Assembly: GCA_002343985.1 (NCBI GenBank) | Contig: DDTB01000034.1 | Location: forward strand, 3,623-67,622 | Reading direction: 5' to 3' | Length of the DNA: 64,000 nt | Source of the DNA: Chitinophagaceae bacterium UBA2375 | GTDB taxonomy: Bacteria; Bacteroidota; Bacteroidia; Chitinophagales; Chitinophagaceae | In this document: one piece after another, positions 8,807 through 17,917 of the stretch | Layout: each line of letters opens with the position of its first letter | Position numbering within the stretch: the first letter of the stretch is position 1 | The notes under the pieces: model-generated | Told to the model about the DNA's origin: nothing | Databases searched by the model: none | What the model saw: only the letters and a program-made list of their open reading frames with translations | Position numbers and translations under genes: made by a program

Positions 8807-10141
8807 ATGAACCTTCGTTTTGACGAGATATTTACGTTTTTCTTTCAGAGCATCGGCATGTTTATGTCGTTGTTTTTTTTCATACAGTATTTCATCAACG
8901 GAAAAAAAGACCATCTCTTTTATGCCTTGTACCTCGCTACGCTGACATTGTATTGTTTTGTGGCGATGCCCGAATATTTTTTTGATGTGGTGGCGGGCGA
9001 CCCGGTATCGGAAAGGCCTTACGATATTTATAAAAGGCCTGTGCAGTATCTCAGCAGTATTTTCTATACATATTTTGTACTTCATTACCTCGGCTTACAC
9101 GACCCCAAAGACAAGCTCAGGCGGATTTTCAATGCATTGCTGATATTATATGTTGTAGCGGCGATAGTATTTTTTATCCTGAATTTGTTATGGATCAACT
9201 ATGATCCCGTTTATTTTGTATTGAGCCTGCTGCTCATGCCGGTGCAGGTGTATGTGCTGGCTGCCATGTTCCGTAGTAAGATACCGTATTCATCCTTTAT
9301 TATTTGGGGCAGCATGATCACCATTACGGGGAGTTTGGGATCATTGGTCATGACCATTTATGTAAAAACCAATGTAGCGGCGACAGATATCACTAATTAC
9401 CATATTTTCCTCCCTGCACAGTTGGCTACCTTGGTTGATATGTTTTTATATTCCATAGCCTTGCAGAAAAAGCTGGCCGATACGGAGAAGTCCATGATCA
9501 ATATGGCTTTCCAGCGCCAGCAGGCCATTCTGCTGGAACGTGAGCGGATTATTGGCGACTTGCATGATGATGTGGGTGGTGGGTTGAGCAGCATCCGGAT
9601 GATGAGCGACCTGATGGTTGGACAGGGCAACCTGGGAAAACAGGAAACGGTATTTGCCCGGAAAATTTCCAATACGGCGCGTGAGATCGCTCAGCGGATG
9701 CACACCATTATATGGAGCCTGAACCAGGAGAACGATAGGGTAGATAATTTTGTGGAATATGTGCGTCAGTTCGGGTTAGGGTTTTTTGAGGGATCGCCAG
9801 TGAAGTTTGTATTTCAGGCGAATGTTGACCATGTAAGGGATTTGCAGATCAGCGGGGCATGGAGAAAAAATTTCTTTTTGATTATCAAGGAAGCCTTGCA
9901 TAATATATTAAAACATTCCGGCGCTACGGATGCGAAGGTTATCATTGATGTTTTTAATGGCAACATGCGTGTGTTGATATCTGATAATGGTAAAGGGTTT
10001 ACGCCGCTGGCATCAGATCAATTGCATTCGTTCAGCAACGGGCTGCGTAATATGCATAAGCGCGCCGAGGAGATTGACGGCAGCATCCAGTTTCGGAAAG
10101 TCAATGGCACAACCATTGAGGTTGTAGCGCCGATGAAGTAG
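8807..10141 (+). CDS. 7TM sensor histidine kinase (HisKA_3 type)
   Basis: 444 residues. Seven hydrophobic segments fill about residues 1-215, resembling the 7TM-DISM sensor module; a coiled coil (KKLADTEKSMINMAFQRQQA) links to the dimerisation domain with phospho-acceptor His in GDLHDDVGGGLSSIRMMSDL near residue 247. The ATPase domain has the N-box KEALHNILKHSG, G1 box SDNGKGF and G2-like SNGLRNMHKRAEEI. It has no large periplasmic domain, so the signal is probably sensed by the membrane part. It should phosphorylate the response regulator encoded just upstream. The ATG at 8807 precedes the first membrane helix closely. Confidence 0.9.
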   Translation: MNLRFDEIFTFFFQSIGMFMSLFFFIQYFINGKKDHLFYALYLATLTLYCFVAMPEYFFDVVAGDPVSERPYDIYKRPVQYLSSIFYTYFVLHYLGLHDPKDKLRRIFNALLILYVVAAIVFFILNLLWINYDPVYFVLSLLLMPVQVYVLAAMFRSKIPYSSFIIWGSMITITGSLGSLVMTIYVKTNVAATDITNYHIFLPAQLATLVDMFLYSIALQKKLADTEKSMINMAFQRQQAILLERERIIGDLHDDVGGGLSSIRMMSDLMVGQGNLGKQETVFARKISNTAREIAQRMHTIIWSLNQENDRVDNFVEYVRQFGLGFFEGSPVKFVFQANVDHVRDLQISGAWRKNFFLIIKEALHNILKHSGATDAKVIIDVFNGNMRVLISDNGKGFTPLASDQLHSFSNGLRNMHKRAEEIDGSIQFRKVNGTTIEVVAPMK

Positions 10142-10205
10142 GAGGATGTTATTGTAAGATATGAATGAATGTTTGTTGGGTTATATGATTATTCGTAATT
10201 AATTT

Positions 10206-10270
10206 GAATCCGTAGGATTCATACAACTATAGCGGTAAAATAATTATTACGTTCGACCCCGTCGGGGTCG
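10206..10270. repeat. Paired short hairpins in an AT-rich gap
   Basis: The 294-bp gap between the kinase stop and the next gene contains GAATCC-GTA-GGATTC (10206-10220) and CGACCCC-GTC-GGGGTCG (10254-10270). Both are perfect stems with 3-nt loops, 33 bp apart. The second is GC-rich in otherwise AT-rich sequence. The layout resembles a REP-like mobile palindromic element. No long T-run follows, so termination is less likely. Confidence 0.6.
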
Positions 10271-10435
10271 TACCTGGCATTTTCGCTTGTCTTAAAAATA
10301 TTAATTTCTTTAGGGATCTGATATTTGTGATTGAACCTAATTATCCAATTATCATTAGTGAACAGGCAACCAAATAATTCAATTATTTGTTGCTTACATT
10401 TACATTGAAATAATTATTCAATCTACCAGACACAC

Positions 10436-10798
10436 ATGAACCAGATCATAGATGAATTCAACGACTATCGGTCACGCATGAACGAAGTTATTTTGTCGAA
10501 AGACAACCTCGTGCTCAAGCGCCTCTGGAACCTGGATGCCAACACCTACGCGCCCGGGGCGCTCGACGTAAAAACAAAAGAACTCCTGGGCCTGGTGGCG
10601 AGCATGGTCCTCCGATGCGATGATTGCATCAAATACCACCTGGGTAAGGCATGTGAACAGAAAGTGACCACGGAAGAACTCTACGAAGTGTTTGCTGTCG
10701 CCAATATCGTTGGCGGAACCATCGTCATCCCGCATACCCGGCGCGCCGCGGAATACTGGGAGGCATTGCAGCAACAAAACAACCCTTCAGGCTCATAG
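10436..10798 (+). CDS. Carboxymuconolactone decarboxylase / AhpD-like protein
   Basis: 120 residues, all-alpha, cytoplasmic. The motif LRCDDCIKYHLGKACE (about residues 59-75) gives the CxxC plus downstream His arrangement of the AhpD/CMD family, where the two Cys form a redox pair and the His assists; GGTIVIPHTRRAAEYW is the typical last helix. Members act as alkylhydroperoxidase partners or of unknown redox role. No peroxiredoxin gene is nearby. The gene ends 37 bp before the obgE start on the same strand, so co-transcription is possible. Confidence 0.83.
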   Translation: MNQIIDEFNDYRSRMNEVILSKDNLVLKRLWNLDANTYAPGALDVKTKELLGLVASMVLRCDDCIKYHLGKACEQKVTTEELYEVFAVANIVGGTIVIPHTRRAAEYWEALQQQNNPSGS

Positions 10799-10835
10799 TC
10801 GGCCCTCTCGTAAAAAAAACAGACCTTTGCAGGGC

Positions 10836-11840
10836 ATGGATACTTCGAACTTTGTTGACCAGATAAAAATATTTTGCCGTAGTGGCCATGGAGGTGCGGG
10901 CAGCCGCCATTTCCTGCGAAATAAACTCACCGCCAAAGGTGGACCCGACGGTGGGGACGGGGGCCGCGGCGCGCATATCATCCTGAAGGGCAATTCGCAA
11001 CTCTGGACCCTCCTTCACCTGCGATATCATAAAAATATCCTCGCCGAAAACGGCGTCCCAGGCAGCGGCAATAATTGCACCGGCCGCAATGGAAAAGACA
11101 TCATCATCGAAGTGCCGCTTGGAACCATCGCCATTGATGAAGAAACCGGAAAGAAAGAAGCGGAAATTTTGGAAGACGGCCAGGAAGTCATCCTCCTGCA
11201 TGGCGGCCGTGGCGGACTTGGCAATTCCCATTTTAAAACGGCCACCAACCAGGCACCCGATTACGCGCAGCCCGGTGAACCCGGCGAAGAAGGGTTTAAG
11301 ATCCTCGAGCTGAAAGTGCTGGCCGATGTGGGTTTGGTAGGATTTCCCAACGCCGGGAAATCCACCCTTTTGTCCTGCATCACCGCCGCCAAACCAAAAA
11401 TCGCCGATTACGCGTTTACCACCATCGTTCCCCAACTCGGAATGGTGGAATACCGCGACGGCAAAAGCTTCTGCATGGCCGATCTCCCGGGCATCATTGA
11501 AGGCGCTGCGGAAGGCCGCGGCCTCGGGCACAGGTTCCTGCGCCATATTGAACGCAATGCCATCCTGTTGTTTTTGATTCCCGCCGACAGCGCGGGACAT
11601 GCCAATGAATTCAATATCCTGCGCGACGAACTGGAGAAATACAACCCCGACATGCTCCAGAAAGATTTCGTCATCGCCATCAGCAAATCCGATATGCTGG
11701 ATGATGAACTGAAAAAAGCCATTAGCCAGGAACTGCCGCCGCACATTCCGCATATTTTCATCTCCTCCGTTACAGGGTATAACCTGCAGGCTTTAAAAGA
11801 CCTGCTCTGGCAAACACTCAATAAGCCAAGCGAGGCTTAA
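10836..11840 (+). CDS. obgE: GTPase ObgE/CgtA
   Basis: 334 residues, a normal length. The Gly-rich Obg domain occupies about residues 1-160 (GHGGAGSRHFLR, GGPDGGDGGRGAHIIL, GGRGGLGN), followed by the G domain with P-loop GFPNAGKSTLL near 170, DLPGIIEGAAEGRGLGHRFL (G3/switch II) and ISKSD (G4). This essential GTPase works in late 50S assembly and the stringent response. The ATG at 10836 starts the conserved NFVDQIKIFCRSGHGG segment; in-frame sequence further upstream overlaps the previous gene and has no Obg similarity. Confidence 0.96.
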   Translation: MDTSNFVDQIKIFCRSGHGGAGSRHFLRNKLTAKGGPDGGDGGRGAHIILKGNSQLWTLLHLRYHKNILAENGVPGSGNNCTGRNGKDIIIEVPLGTIAIDEETGKKEAEILEDGQEVILLHGGRGGLGNSHFKTATNQAPDYAQPGEPGEEGFKILELKVLADVGLVGFPNAGKSTLLSCITAAKPKIADYAFTTIVPQLGMVEYRDGKSFCMADLPGIIEGAAEGRGLGHRFLRHIERNAILLFLIPADSAGHANEFNILRDELEKYNPDMLQKDFVIAISKSDMLDDELKKAISQELPPHIPHIFISSVTGYNLQALKDLLWQTLNKPSEA

Positions 11841-11931
11841 GGATAGTGGTTTACAGGCGATTGTACAGATAGAAAAATTTGAACATATCTGGATGCATTA
11901 GTATATTTATGTATCCAAATAACCCGTTACC

Positions 11932-12483
11932 TTGACTAACTTATCCGGCCTGACCAGGAATTTCCTGACCCGTCTGATGTTGGCAGCCTTGTTGCCCTGC
12001 CTCTATGCTTGTCCGTACAGCTCCCGTTTCAGCCTTGACGCAGAACCACAATTACCAATTGAAGACGACTTCATGGGTAAGTGGGCGGTAATGATACAGA
12101 CATACGACAAGTCTGAAATCCCGGTGAAACTGATTATTGACAAATACACAGACTACGAGTACCAACTGGTCTTTGTCGGCGACTGGCACCTTATGGCGCC
12201 AAGGCGTGTACCCTTTACCGATAGTATCAAAGGCACGGGGTTTATCAGCCAGGTGGGTGATAAAAGGTTTTTCAATGTGAAACTGAAAAACGAATATTAT
12301 ATCGCCGAAACCTTTGTCAAAAACGGGAAACTCAGTTTGTTGCCGCTGCGCGACCATTTTACCAACAAGCTCATTAAAAAGCAAACAGAATTAAGGGCTG
12401 AGCTGGAATGGCATTACAACTACAGGATTAAACCCATGTATGATGAATCATTTTGCCTGAAAGACATGGAGCGCGTGCATTAG
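11932..12483 (+). CDS. Small lipoprotein of unknown function
   Basis: 183 residues from a TTG start at 11932. The N-terminus has a basic-hydrophobic signal (RNFLTRLMLAALLPCLYAC) with lipobox LYAC, so it is likely lipidated. The mature part contains DFMGKWAVMIQTYDK followed by alternating hydrophobic strands, suggesting a small beta barrel or lipocalin-like fold. No known domain is recognised. TTG is accepted because there is no in-frame ATG before the signal peptide. It stands alone between obgE and the KASIII gene. Confidence 0.65.
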   Translation: MTNLSGLTRNFLTRLMLAALLPCLYACPYSSRFSLDAEPQLPIEDDFMGKWAVMIQTYDKSEIPVKLIIDKYTDYEYQLVFVGDWHLMAPRRVPFTDSIKGTGFISQVGDKRFFNVKLKNEYYIAETFVKNGKLSLLPLRDHFTNKLIKKQTELRAELEWHYNYRIKPMYDESFCLKDMERVH

Positions 12484-12510
12484 GGCCAGGTTCGTAGCTT
12501 TGTTCAACAA

Positions 12511-12518
12511 TATTTTTG
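12511..12518 (+). promoter_or_regulatory. Candidate -7 element for the KASIII gene
   Basis: TATTTTTG fits TAnnTTTG and lies 16 nt before the ATG at 12534, typical of short Bacteroidota leaders. No TTG at -33 was seen. It overlaps an in-frame TTG at 12516, arguing against that codon as the start. Confidence 0.45.
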
Positions 12519-12533
12519 CAGAAACGATTGCAT

Positions 12534-13583
12534 ATGCCACAAACGAAAATAGCCGGCATAGGTTACTATGTACCGGCAAATATTGTCAGCAACAACGACC
12601 TGACGAAATACATGGACACATCCGATGAATGGATCCAGGAGCGAACCGGAATCAAAGAGCGCAGGTATGCTGATCGCACCGGTGAAACCACCACCACCAT
12701 GGGTGTGGAAGCGGCCAGGATTGCTATGGAGCGGGCAGGCGTAACCGCACAGGATATTGACTTCATCATCTTCGCCACCTTAAGCCCCGATTATTATTTT
12801 CCCGGATGCGGCGTTTTGTTGCAACGAGCCATGCAAATGCGGGAAATCGGCGCGCTTGATATCCGCAACCAATGCAGCGGTTTCGTCTATGCCTTATCGG
12901 TAGCCGACCAATTTATTAAGACGGGCATGTATAAAAACATACTCGTGGTGGGCAGTGAAAAGCATTCGTTTGGGCTCGATTTTACCACCAGGGGCCGCAA
13001 TGTTTCCGTCATTTTTGGCGATGGCGCCGGGGCCGTCGTGCTTCAGCCAACAGATAATCCCGGGCAGGGCATACTCAGCACGCACCTGCACAGTGATGGC
13101 GCCGACGCGGAACTGCTTGCCATGTACAATCCGGGAACACATGCCAACCATTGGAAGGAAACAGCATACGCGCATTTCAATGAAGCGCCCATTGGCGATA
13201 TGTTTCTGAGCCACCGGATGATAGATGATGCGCAGATTTTTCCATACATGGATGGACCTGCCGTATTTAAAAAAGCAGTGCTGAAATTTCCGGAAGTGAT
13301 CATGGAAGCCTTATCAGCAAACGGCTTGCAGCCTTCAGATATTAACATGCTCATTCCGCACCAGGCCAACCTGCGCATATCGCAATTCGTGCAGCAGAAA
13401 ATGGGCCTGCGCGACGACCAGGTGTATAATAATATCCAGCAATACGGCAATACAACTGCAGCATCCATACCCATCGCCCTTTGTGAAGCGTGGGAAAAAG
13501 GACTTGTCAGGGAAGGCGACTTGGTTTGCCTCGCGGCCTTTGGCAGCGGTTTTACCTGGGGTAGCGCATTGATTCGCTGGTGA
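12534..13583 (+). CDS. 3-oxoacyl-ACP synthase III family protein
   Basis: 349 residues. Thiolase-fold condensing enzyme with the KASIII triad: Cys in RNQCSGFVYAL near residue 115, His in IPHQANLRI near residue 276, Asn in YGNTTAASIPIAL near residue 306. It condenses an acyl-CoA with malonyl-ACP to start fatty acid synthesis, or makes a related beta-ketoacyl product. Compared with standard FabH (about 320-330 residues) it has an insertion around 190-235 (MYNPGTHANHWKETAYAHFN), as seen in FabH-like paralogues, so the primary FabH role is not certain. The downstream lipid kinase begins 18 bp later, suggesting a two-gene lipid operon. Confidence 0.88.
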   Translation: MPQTKIAGIGYYVPANIVSNNDLTKYMDTSDEWIQERTGIKERRYADRTGETTTTMGVEAARIAMERAGVTAQDIDFIIFATLSPDYYFPGCGVLLQRAMQMREIGALDIRNQCSGFVYALSVADQFIKTGMYKNILVVGSEKHSFGLDFTTRGRNVSVIFGDGAGAVVLQPTDNPGQGILSTHLHSDGADAELLAMYNPGTHANHWKETAYAHFNEAPIGDMFLSHRMIDDAQIFPYMDGPAVFKKAVLKFPEVIMEALSANGLQPSDINMLIPHQANLRISQFVQQKMGLRDDQVYNNIQQYGNTTAASIPIALCEAWEKGLVREGDLVCLAAFGSGFTWGSALIRW

Positions 13584-13601
13584 GATTGATTAACTTCGGC
13601 C

Positions 13602-14504
13602 ATGTCGCGGAAACTCCTTTTTTTTATCAACCCTATTTCCGGCAATGGAAAGAATGCATCCGTTGCAGCCTTGATCCATAAAAACATGCAGTCGGCCAAA
13701 CTCGACTATGTTATCCAGGACACCAGGAAGGACGGGCGCTACGATTTCCTGCCCGAACTGATCCGCGCGGAAGGCTTTACCGATGTGATTGTTTGCGGGG
13801 GAGATGGAAGCATCAACCAGGTGGGCGCTTTTTTATTGGACCTGCCGGTGCAAATCGGGATCATTCCGCTTGGTTCGGGTAATGGACTGGCGCTCGCTGC
13901 CGGAATATCCAGAAAGCCGCAAAAAGCGCTTGACATCATCATTGCCGGCCATGCTTCCCGCATTGATGCCTTTAGGATCAACGGGCGTTTTAGCTGTATG
14001 CTTTGCGGCCTTGGCTTTGACGCGCAGGTGGCCCATGATTTTGCAAAGCAATCTACGCGCGGCCTATCAACGTACGTAATACAAACCATCCGGAATTTTT
14101 TCAAAAGCCCCGATTATCCATTTACGGTTATTGTTGGAAATACACATATTCAAACCCGCGCATTCTTTATCAGTATCGCCAACAGCAACCAGTTCGGTAA
14201 CCGCGTGACCATCGCACCGAAAGCCAGCTTATCCGACGGCTTGCTCGACGTGGTTATGGTAAAAAAGACAAACCGGTTCCTGATGGTGTTTTCATTGCTA
14301 CGGCAGATCCGGTACGGGCGGTTGCAGGAAACTATCGGTGATGAATACTCGAAAAAGCAAGTACAATATTTCCAGTCATCCGAATTAGAAATAAAAAACC
14401 CGGAACTGGCGCCATTGCATATTGATGGGGAAGCGGTACCTACAGAAAGTTCATTCAGCATTCACGTGATCCCTTCGGCCCTGAACCTCATACGACCGGC
14501 CTGA
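13602..14504 (+). CDS. Diacylglycerol/sphingosine-kinase-like lipid kinase (YegS/DagK type)
   Basis: 300 residues. The ATP-binding domain shows FFINPISGNGKN at the N-terminus, VCGGDGSINQVGAFL near residue 65 (GGDGT-type nucleotide loop) and IGIIPLGSGNGLALAAGI near 87. The C-terminal beta-sandwich has LCGLGFDAQVAHDFAK and SNSNQFGNRVTIAPKASLSDGLLDVV, both typical of DAGK catalytic-domain proteins. It phosphorylates a lipid alcohol such as diacylglycerol; sphingoid bases are also possible because related bacteria make sphingolipids. Its start follows the KASIII stop by 18 bp. Confidence 0.9.
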   Translation: MSRKLLFFINPISGNGKNASVAALIHKNMQSAKLDYVIQDTRKDGRYDFLPELIRAEGFTDVIVCGGDGSINQVGAFLLDLPVQIGIIPLGSGNGLALAAGISRKPQKALDIIIAGHASRIDAFRINGRFSCMLCGLGFDAQVAHDFAKQSTRGLSTYVIQTIRNFFKSPDYPFTVIVGNTHIQTRAFFISIANSNQFGNRVTIAPKASLSDGLLDVVMVKKTNRFLMVFSLLRQIRYGRLQETIGDEYSKKQVQYFQSSELEIKNPELAPLHIDGEAVPTESSFSIHVIPSALNLIRPA

Positions 14505-14505
14505 A

Positions 14506-16728
14506 TCAGGGTTTGAGAAACGGCATGAGTTTTTTCAGCGACTCCTGGTTTATCTCAGACTGGAACGAATGTATGATGTCCCTTTTTTCGCGTGCGGTGA
14601 GGTGAAAGTTAAGCGCGGCGCCCTTTTCAGGCTTTTCAGGAATATACATAAAGCTGATGCGGTGCAGGTTAATGTTATGGTGATCTTTAAAATAACTGAA
14701 CTGGTCTTTTTGAAAATAATCCTGCAGCTTGAACCAATTGTATTGCAACATGGTTCCGGGCGATACAATCATGTCGCTGACTGATTTTGTTTCAAAAGGG
14801 TTCTGCCAGTTATCGTTCTGCCTGTCGCGGAATTGCAGAATGACGATCCCCGAAGTGTTTTCCATAATCCAGTCGTGAAAATAATCTAAAAACCGGAGGC
14901 TGGTTTCCTGTCCGAAATTATCCCTGATACCCGCGTCCATCACATCCACAACAGGATCTGATGGGAGCCAGACATTGGGCAACACATAAGGGAATGTGGC
15001 ATTCATCCTGAGCGCCGTGAGCACACGCAGGTTGTCGGGTTCCTGCTTGTGGAACATCGCCCGGAAATCAACCGCATCGGGGCTTGACGTACTGTCATCA
15101 ATATCGCAGAAAGGCTTCATCATATACCGCACCGGTTGTGAACTGATCACCAGTTTGCGCCCGTCGCTTTTAATGACGGAGTTAAAGAATATCAACGGGA
15201 CCCTTGCTTCGCGCTCATCTTCCGCCATATCTTTCAGTTGTATATTCAGGAGGTTACCACTGTTATCGGCAAGTTTTTTCTCAAACGCGTAGCCCCGATC
15301 TTTTAAATATGTTTGTTTACCCACATTGAATTTCTGCACCGGCGCGAACAAATCGCGCGCGATCATCGAAGTGAAGACGGGATTGAGCAGGTCGCGGGAG
15401 ATGCGGTCTGTATGTTTGGGATGGTAAATATTGAGGGATGGCTTACGGGTGATTTTTTGCCGATACAACTCACGGTAATAGGTAGCCGCTAACATGCCGC
15501 CACTGGCCCCGCTGATCAGGAAGGTCCTGTTCATGAGTTCACCCTGGCTGATGCTATCCAGTTTCTGCAGGCTGTTCATCACAAAAGCCGCGCTGCGCAA
15601 CCCGCCTCCGCTCACATTGATAAAGATCATCACTGGCTTCTCCGATTTCTGGCGCGCTTTCCATTTTTCCAGGATACCGATCATATGCGCTTTATCGGCC
15701 TCTATATCTTCTTTGCCGCTGAGTGCCTGCAATGCTTCTTTATTGTATTGAGGGCGTTCGTTTTTATTGCTGTAATTCAAACCATATGCTTTGTTCCTCG
15801 GATCAATCAATTCATATTTATACAGGATATTGAGGATGCCAAACAATACAATGGCCGCGGGGAGGCTCCAGCTTTGCAAAAAATAGGTAAGCGCGCCGAT
15901 CACGGCGATCATGATGGCTAAGAATACCAGGATGCTGGCTGCTGCAGGCATTTCAAAAAACCGGTTCTCAGATAAATAGCCAATGATCACTAAAAATAAA
16001 AAAGCCAGCAGGATACTGGCAATAGCCGCGATGTGGTGGCGTTTAAAAATCGTATCAATATAATCCTGCCGGTAATGCCCAACTTTCCGGGCTTTTTTTA
16101 TCCTCAGCCGGCCGCTGATATAATAATTAACTTTCAGCCCAAATTCATCTTCCAGTTGCGTTTTCTCCGCAAAGGTTTGATAAAATCGAATGGGGTCGGA
16201 GATGATGGGGGCAAGTGATTTGACGATGCGTTTTTCCGCGCCGAAAAAATATAAAAAGGAAATCAGCAATGTGGCTATGATGCCTATGAGGAGCCCGCTC
16301 ATGATGATGAGGATCTCCCGTTGGGTCATCAGTTCTTTATAGTCATCGAACCTGTACAAACGCACCAGGTAAAAAATGATGAAGATGAGCGGCAGCAACG
16401 CGTTGTTGATGCAATACTTCATGAATGGGTTCGCGGTGGTGGCCAGGAATTTGAAGCGCTTGGTATGCAGGATAAAGGTGGTGACGTTCCAGCTCATGAT
16501 AAACACGCCCAATGCAAAACCTGTAATCAATGAGCCGAGGATGTTGACCTGCCCGAGGTATTCCGGCGCGAAGAAAAGCGCGTCGGCCCCGAAGGTGCGC
16601 ATAAACTCGCTGTTGACCGTACTGAACAGGATGAACCAGAACAACAACAAAACCTGGTACTTCCTGAAGTGAAGGATGAATAATTGTACCGGGAAGAAGT
16701 GATAGGCTTTTTTAATCCATGTCTTCAT
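14506..16728 (-). CDS. Membrane-anchored patatin-like phospholipase
   Basis: 740 residues. The N-terminal part (about 1-330) has several hydrophobic segments, roughly eight, split by a basic cytoplasmic-looking stretch near 195-235. The C-terminal part is a patatin domain: oxyanion loop INVSGGGLRSAAFVMNSL near 385, nucleophile elbow GxSxG in LISGASGGMLAATYY near 420, and the dyad Asp in VMDAGIRDNFGQET near 620, where DG is replaced by DAG. It is expected to hydrolyse acyl esters of membrane lipids. Its stop codon faces the lipid-kinase stop 1 bp away (convergent). Joining a patatin to a polytopic membrane module is less common than soluble patatins. Confidence 0.85.
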   Translation of the reverse strand: MKTWIKKAYHFFPVQLFILHFRKYQVLLLFWFILFSTVNSEFMRTFGADALFFAPEYLGQVNILGSLITGFALGVFIMSWNVTTFILHTKRFKFLATTANPFMKYCINNALLPLIFIIFYLVRLYRFDDYKELMTQREILIIMSGLLIGIIATLLISFLYFFGAEKRIVKSLAPIISDPIRFYQTFAEKTQLEDEFGLKVNYYISGRLRIKKARKVGHYRQDYIDTIFKRHHIAAIASILLAFLFLVIIGYLSENRFFEMPAAASILVFLAIMIAVIGALTYFLQSWSLPAAIVLFGILNILYKYELIDPRNKAYGLNYSNKNERPQYNKEALQALSGKEDIEADKAHMIGILEKWKARQKSEKPVMIFINVSGGGLRSAAFVMNSLQKLDSISQGELMNRTFLISGASGGMLAATYYRELYRQKITRKPSLNIYHPKHTDRISRDLLNPVFTSMIARDLFAPVQKFNVGKQTYLKDRGYAFEKKLADNSGNLLNIQLKDMAEDEREARVPLIFFNSVIKSDGRKLVISSQPVRYMMKPFCDIDDSTSSPDAVDFRAMFHKQEPDNLRVLTALRMNATFPYVLPNVWLPSDPVVDVMDAGIRDNFGQETSLRFLDYFHDWIMENTSGIVILQFRDRQNDNWQNPFETKSVSDMIVSPGTMLQYNWFKLQDYFQKDQFSYFKDHHNINLHRISFMYIPEKPEKGAALNFHLTAREKRDIIHSFQSEINQESLKKLMPFLKP

Positions 16729-16767
16729 ACAGAGCGGTTGGATTAAAGTTACTATAAAAGCCTTGTA

Positions 16768-17832
16768 TTACACAGCAGGCACCGGGCTTTTTCGGCGGCT
16801 GATGAACAGCAGCGTAACCACGGCCATCACAATCAGCATCGCGGTGAACTGGTGCCATACGCCCAGCCAAAGCAAGGCATCCGGGTTGGTGGAACCAAGT
16901 ACGGTCAGTATCCCCAGCAAAACCTGTACGGAAACCAGGATCAACAAGCCCATCCTGAGCCTGCTAAACCATTGGTGGCCCGGCATGTTTCTGGTGCGCC
17001 AAAAAAAGTAGATAACGGTCAGGCATAGAAGATAAGCCAGCAACCTGTGTATGAATTGTATGGTGATGATGTTCCGGAAAAGGTTATGCGATGCAGGCTC
17101 GATCTCATTCATGCCCGCGGGTATCATCGCGCCATTGATATCGGGCCATGTTGGCGCTGTGGCGCCGGCTTTCAAACCTGCCATAAAACCTCCATATATC
17201 AATTGGACAAATAACAATACGGTCAAAAAAACCAGTACCTGCATGGATGAACCTATAGCTTGTTTACTTTGGAACGAAGGCAATAGTTTCAGCGCGAACC
17301 AAAGCGTAAATGCCAGCAAAATCAACGCCGCCATGAAATGTATGCTCAACTCAATATGGCCTACATAGAACCTGTCGGGCACCAAACCGCTCTTCACCAT
17401 GATCCATCCCACAGCGCCCTGCAGGCCGCCCAGGAGGAACAGGAAAATTAAAGGAAGGATCATATTCGACCGGAACTTGCGGCGGACTAAAAAATATACA
17501 AAGCCAAACAGGAATACCACACCGATCAATCGTGCCCACACACGGTGGAACCATTCCCAGAAAAAAATGTATTTGAATTCAGATAAAGAGAAATGCTGGT
17601 GTACATATTTAAACTGGTCGGTGGTACGGTATTTATCGAACTCTACCTGCCAGGCGGCGTCATTCATCGGCGGCAATACACCGGTAATGGGTTTCCACTC
17701 TGTAATTGACAGTCCCGATTCGGTGAGGCGGGTGATGCCACCGAGCACAACCTGAACAACGATCATGCCTACTCCAATCAGCAGCCAGTTGGCTACCTGG
17801 CGCCGGTTTTTTTCCTGTTGCAGCGTTTCCAT
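16768..17832 (-). CDS. ctaA: Heme A synthase (COX15/CtaA)
   Basis: 354 residues with about eight membrane helices. Seen: VVLGGITRLTESGLSITEWK at the N-terminus, FKYIFFWEWFHRVWARLIG (His ligand region, first half), GAVGWIMVKSGL, and in the second half FIHRLLAYLLC. These match the two-fold COX15 fold that oxidises the heme O methyl group to heme A for cytochrome oxidase. The start at 17832 (METLQQEKNRRQVANW) is preferred over an upstream in-frame start at 17916, which would add 28 non-family residues and overlap the divergent rnhB gene. No cytochrome oxidase genes are in the window. Confidence 0.92.
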   Translation of the reverse strand: METLQQEKNRRQVANWLLIGVGMIVVQVVLGGITRLTESGLSITEWKPITGVLPPMNDAAWQVEFDKYRTTDQFKYVHQHFSLSEFKYIFFWEWFHRVWARLIGVVFLFGFVYFLVRRKFRSNMILPLIFLFLLGGLQGAVGWIMVKSGLVPDRFYVGHIELSIHFMAALILLAFTLWFALKLLPSFQSKQAIGSSMQVLVFLTVLLFVQLIYGGFMAGLKAGATAPTWPDINGAMIPAGMNEIEPASHNLFRNIITIQFIHRLLAYLLCLTVIYFFWRTRNMPGHQWFSRLRMGLLILVSVQVLLGILTVLGSTNPDALLWLGVWHQFTAMLIVMAVVTLLFISRRKSPVPAV

Positions 17833-17917
17833 ATCAGCGCAAAGGTACTGCAGTGCGTGCATGTACTGTACATAGATCAATGTAGCATCCTTTTTTAACG
17901 GATATTTGTTGAACAAG

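Noticed and set aside
10725..11753. 342-codon minus-strand frame opposite obgE
   Set aside because: It runs across obgE and part of its upstream neighbour. The plus frame shows all GTPase motifs; the minus frame shows none.
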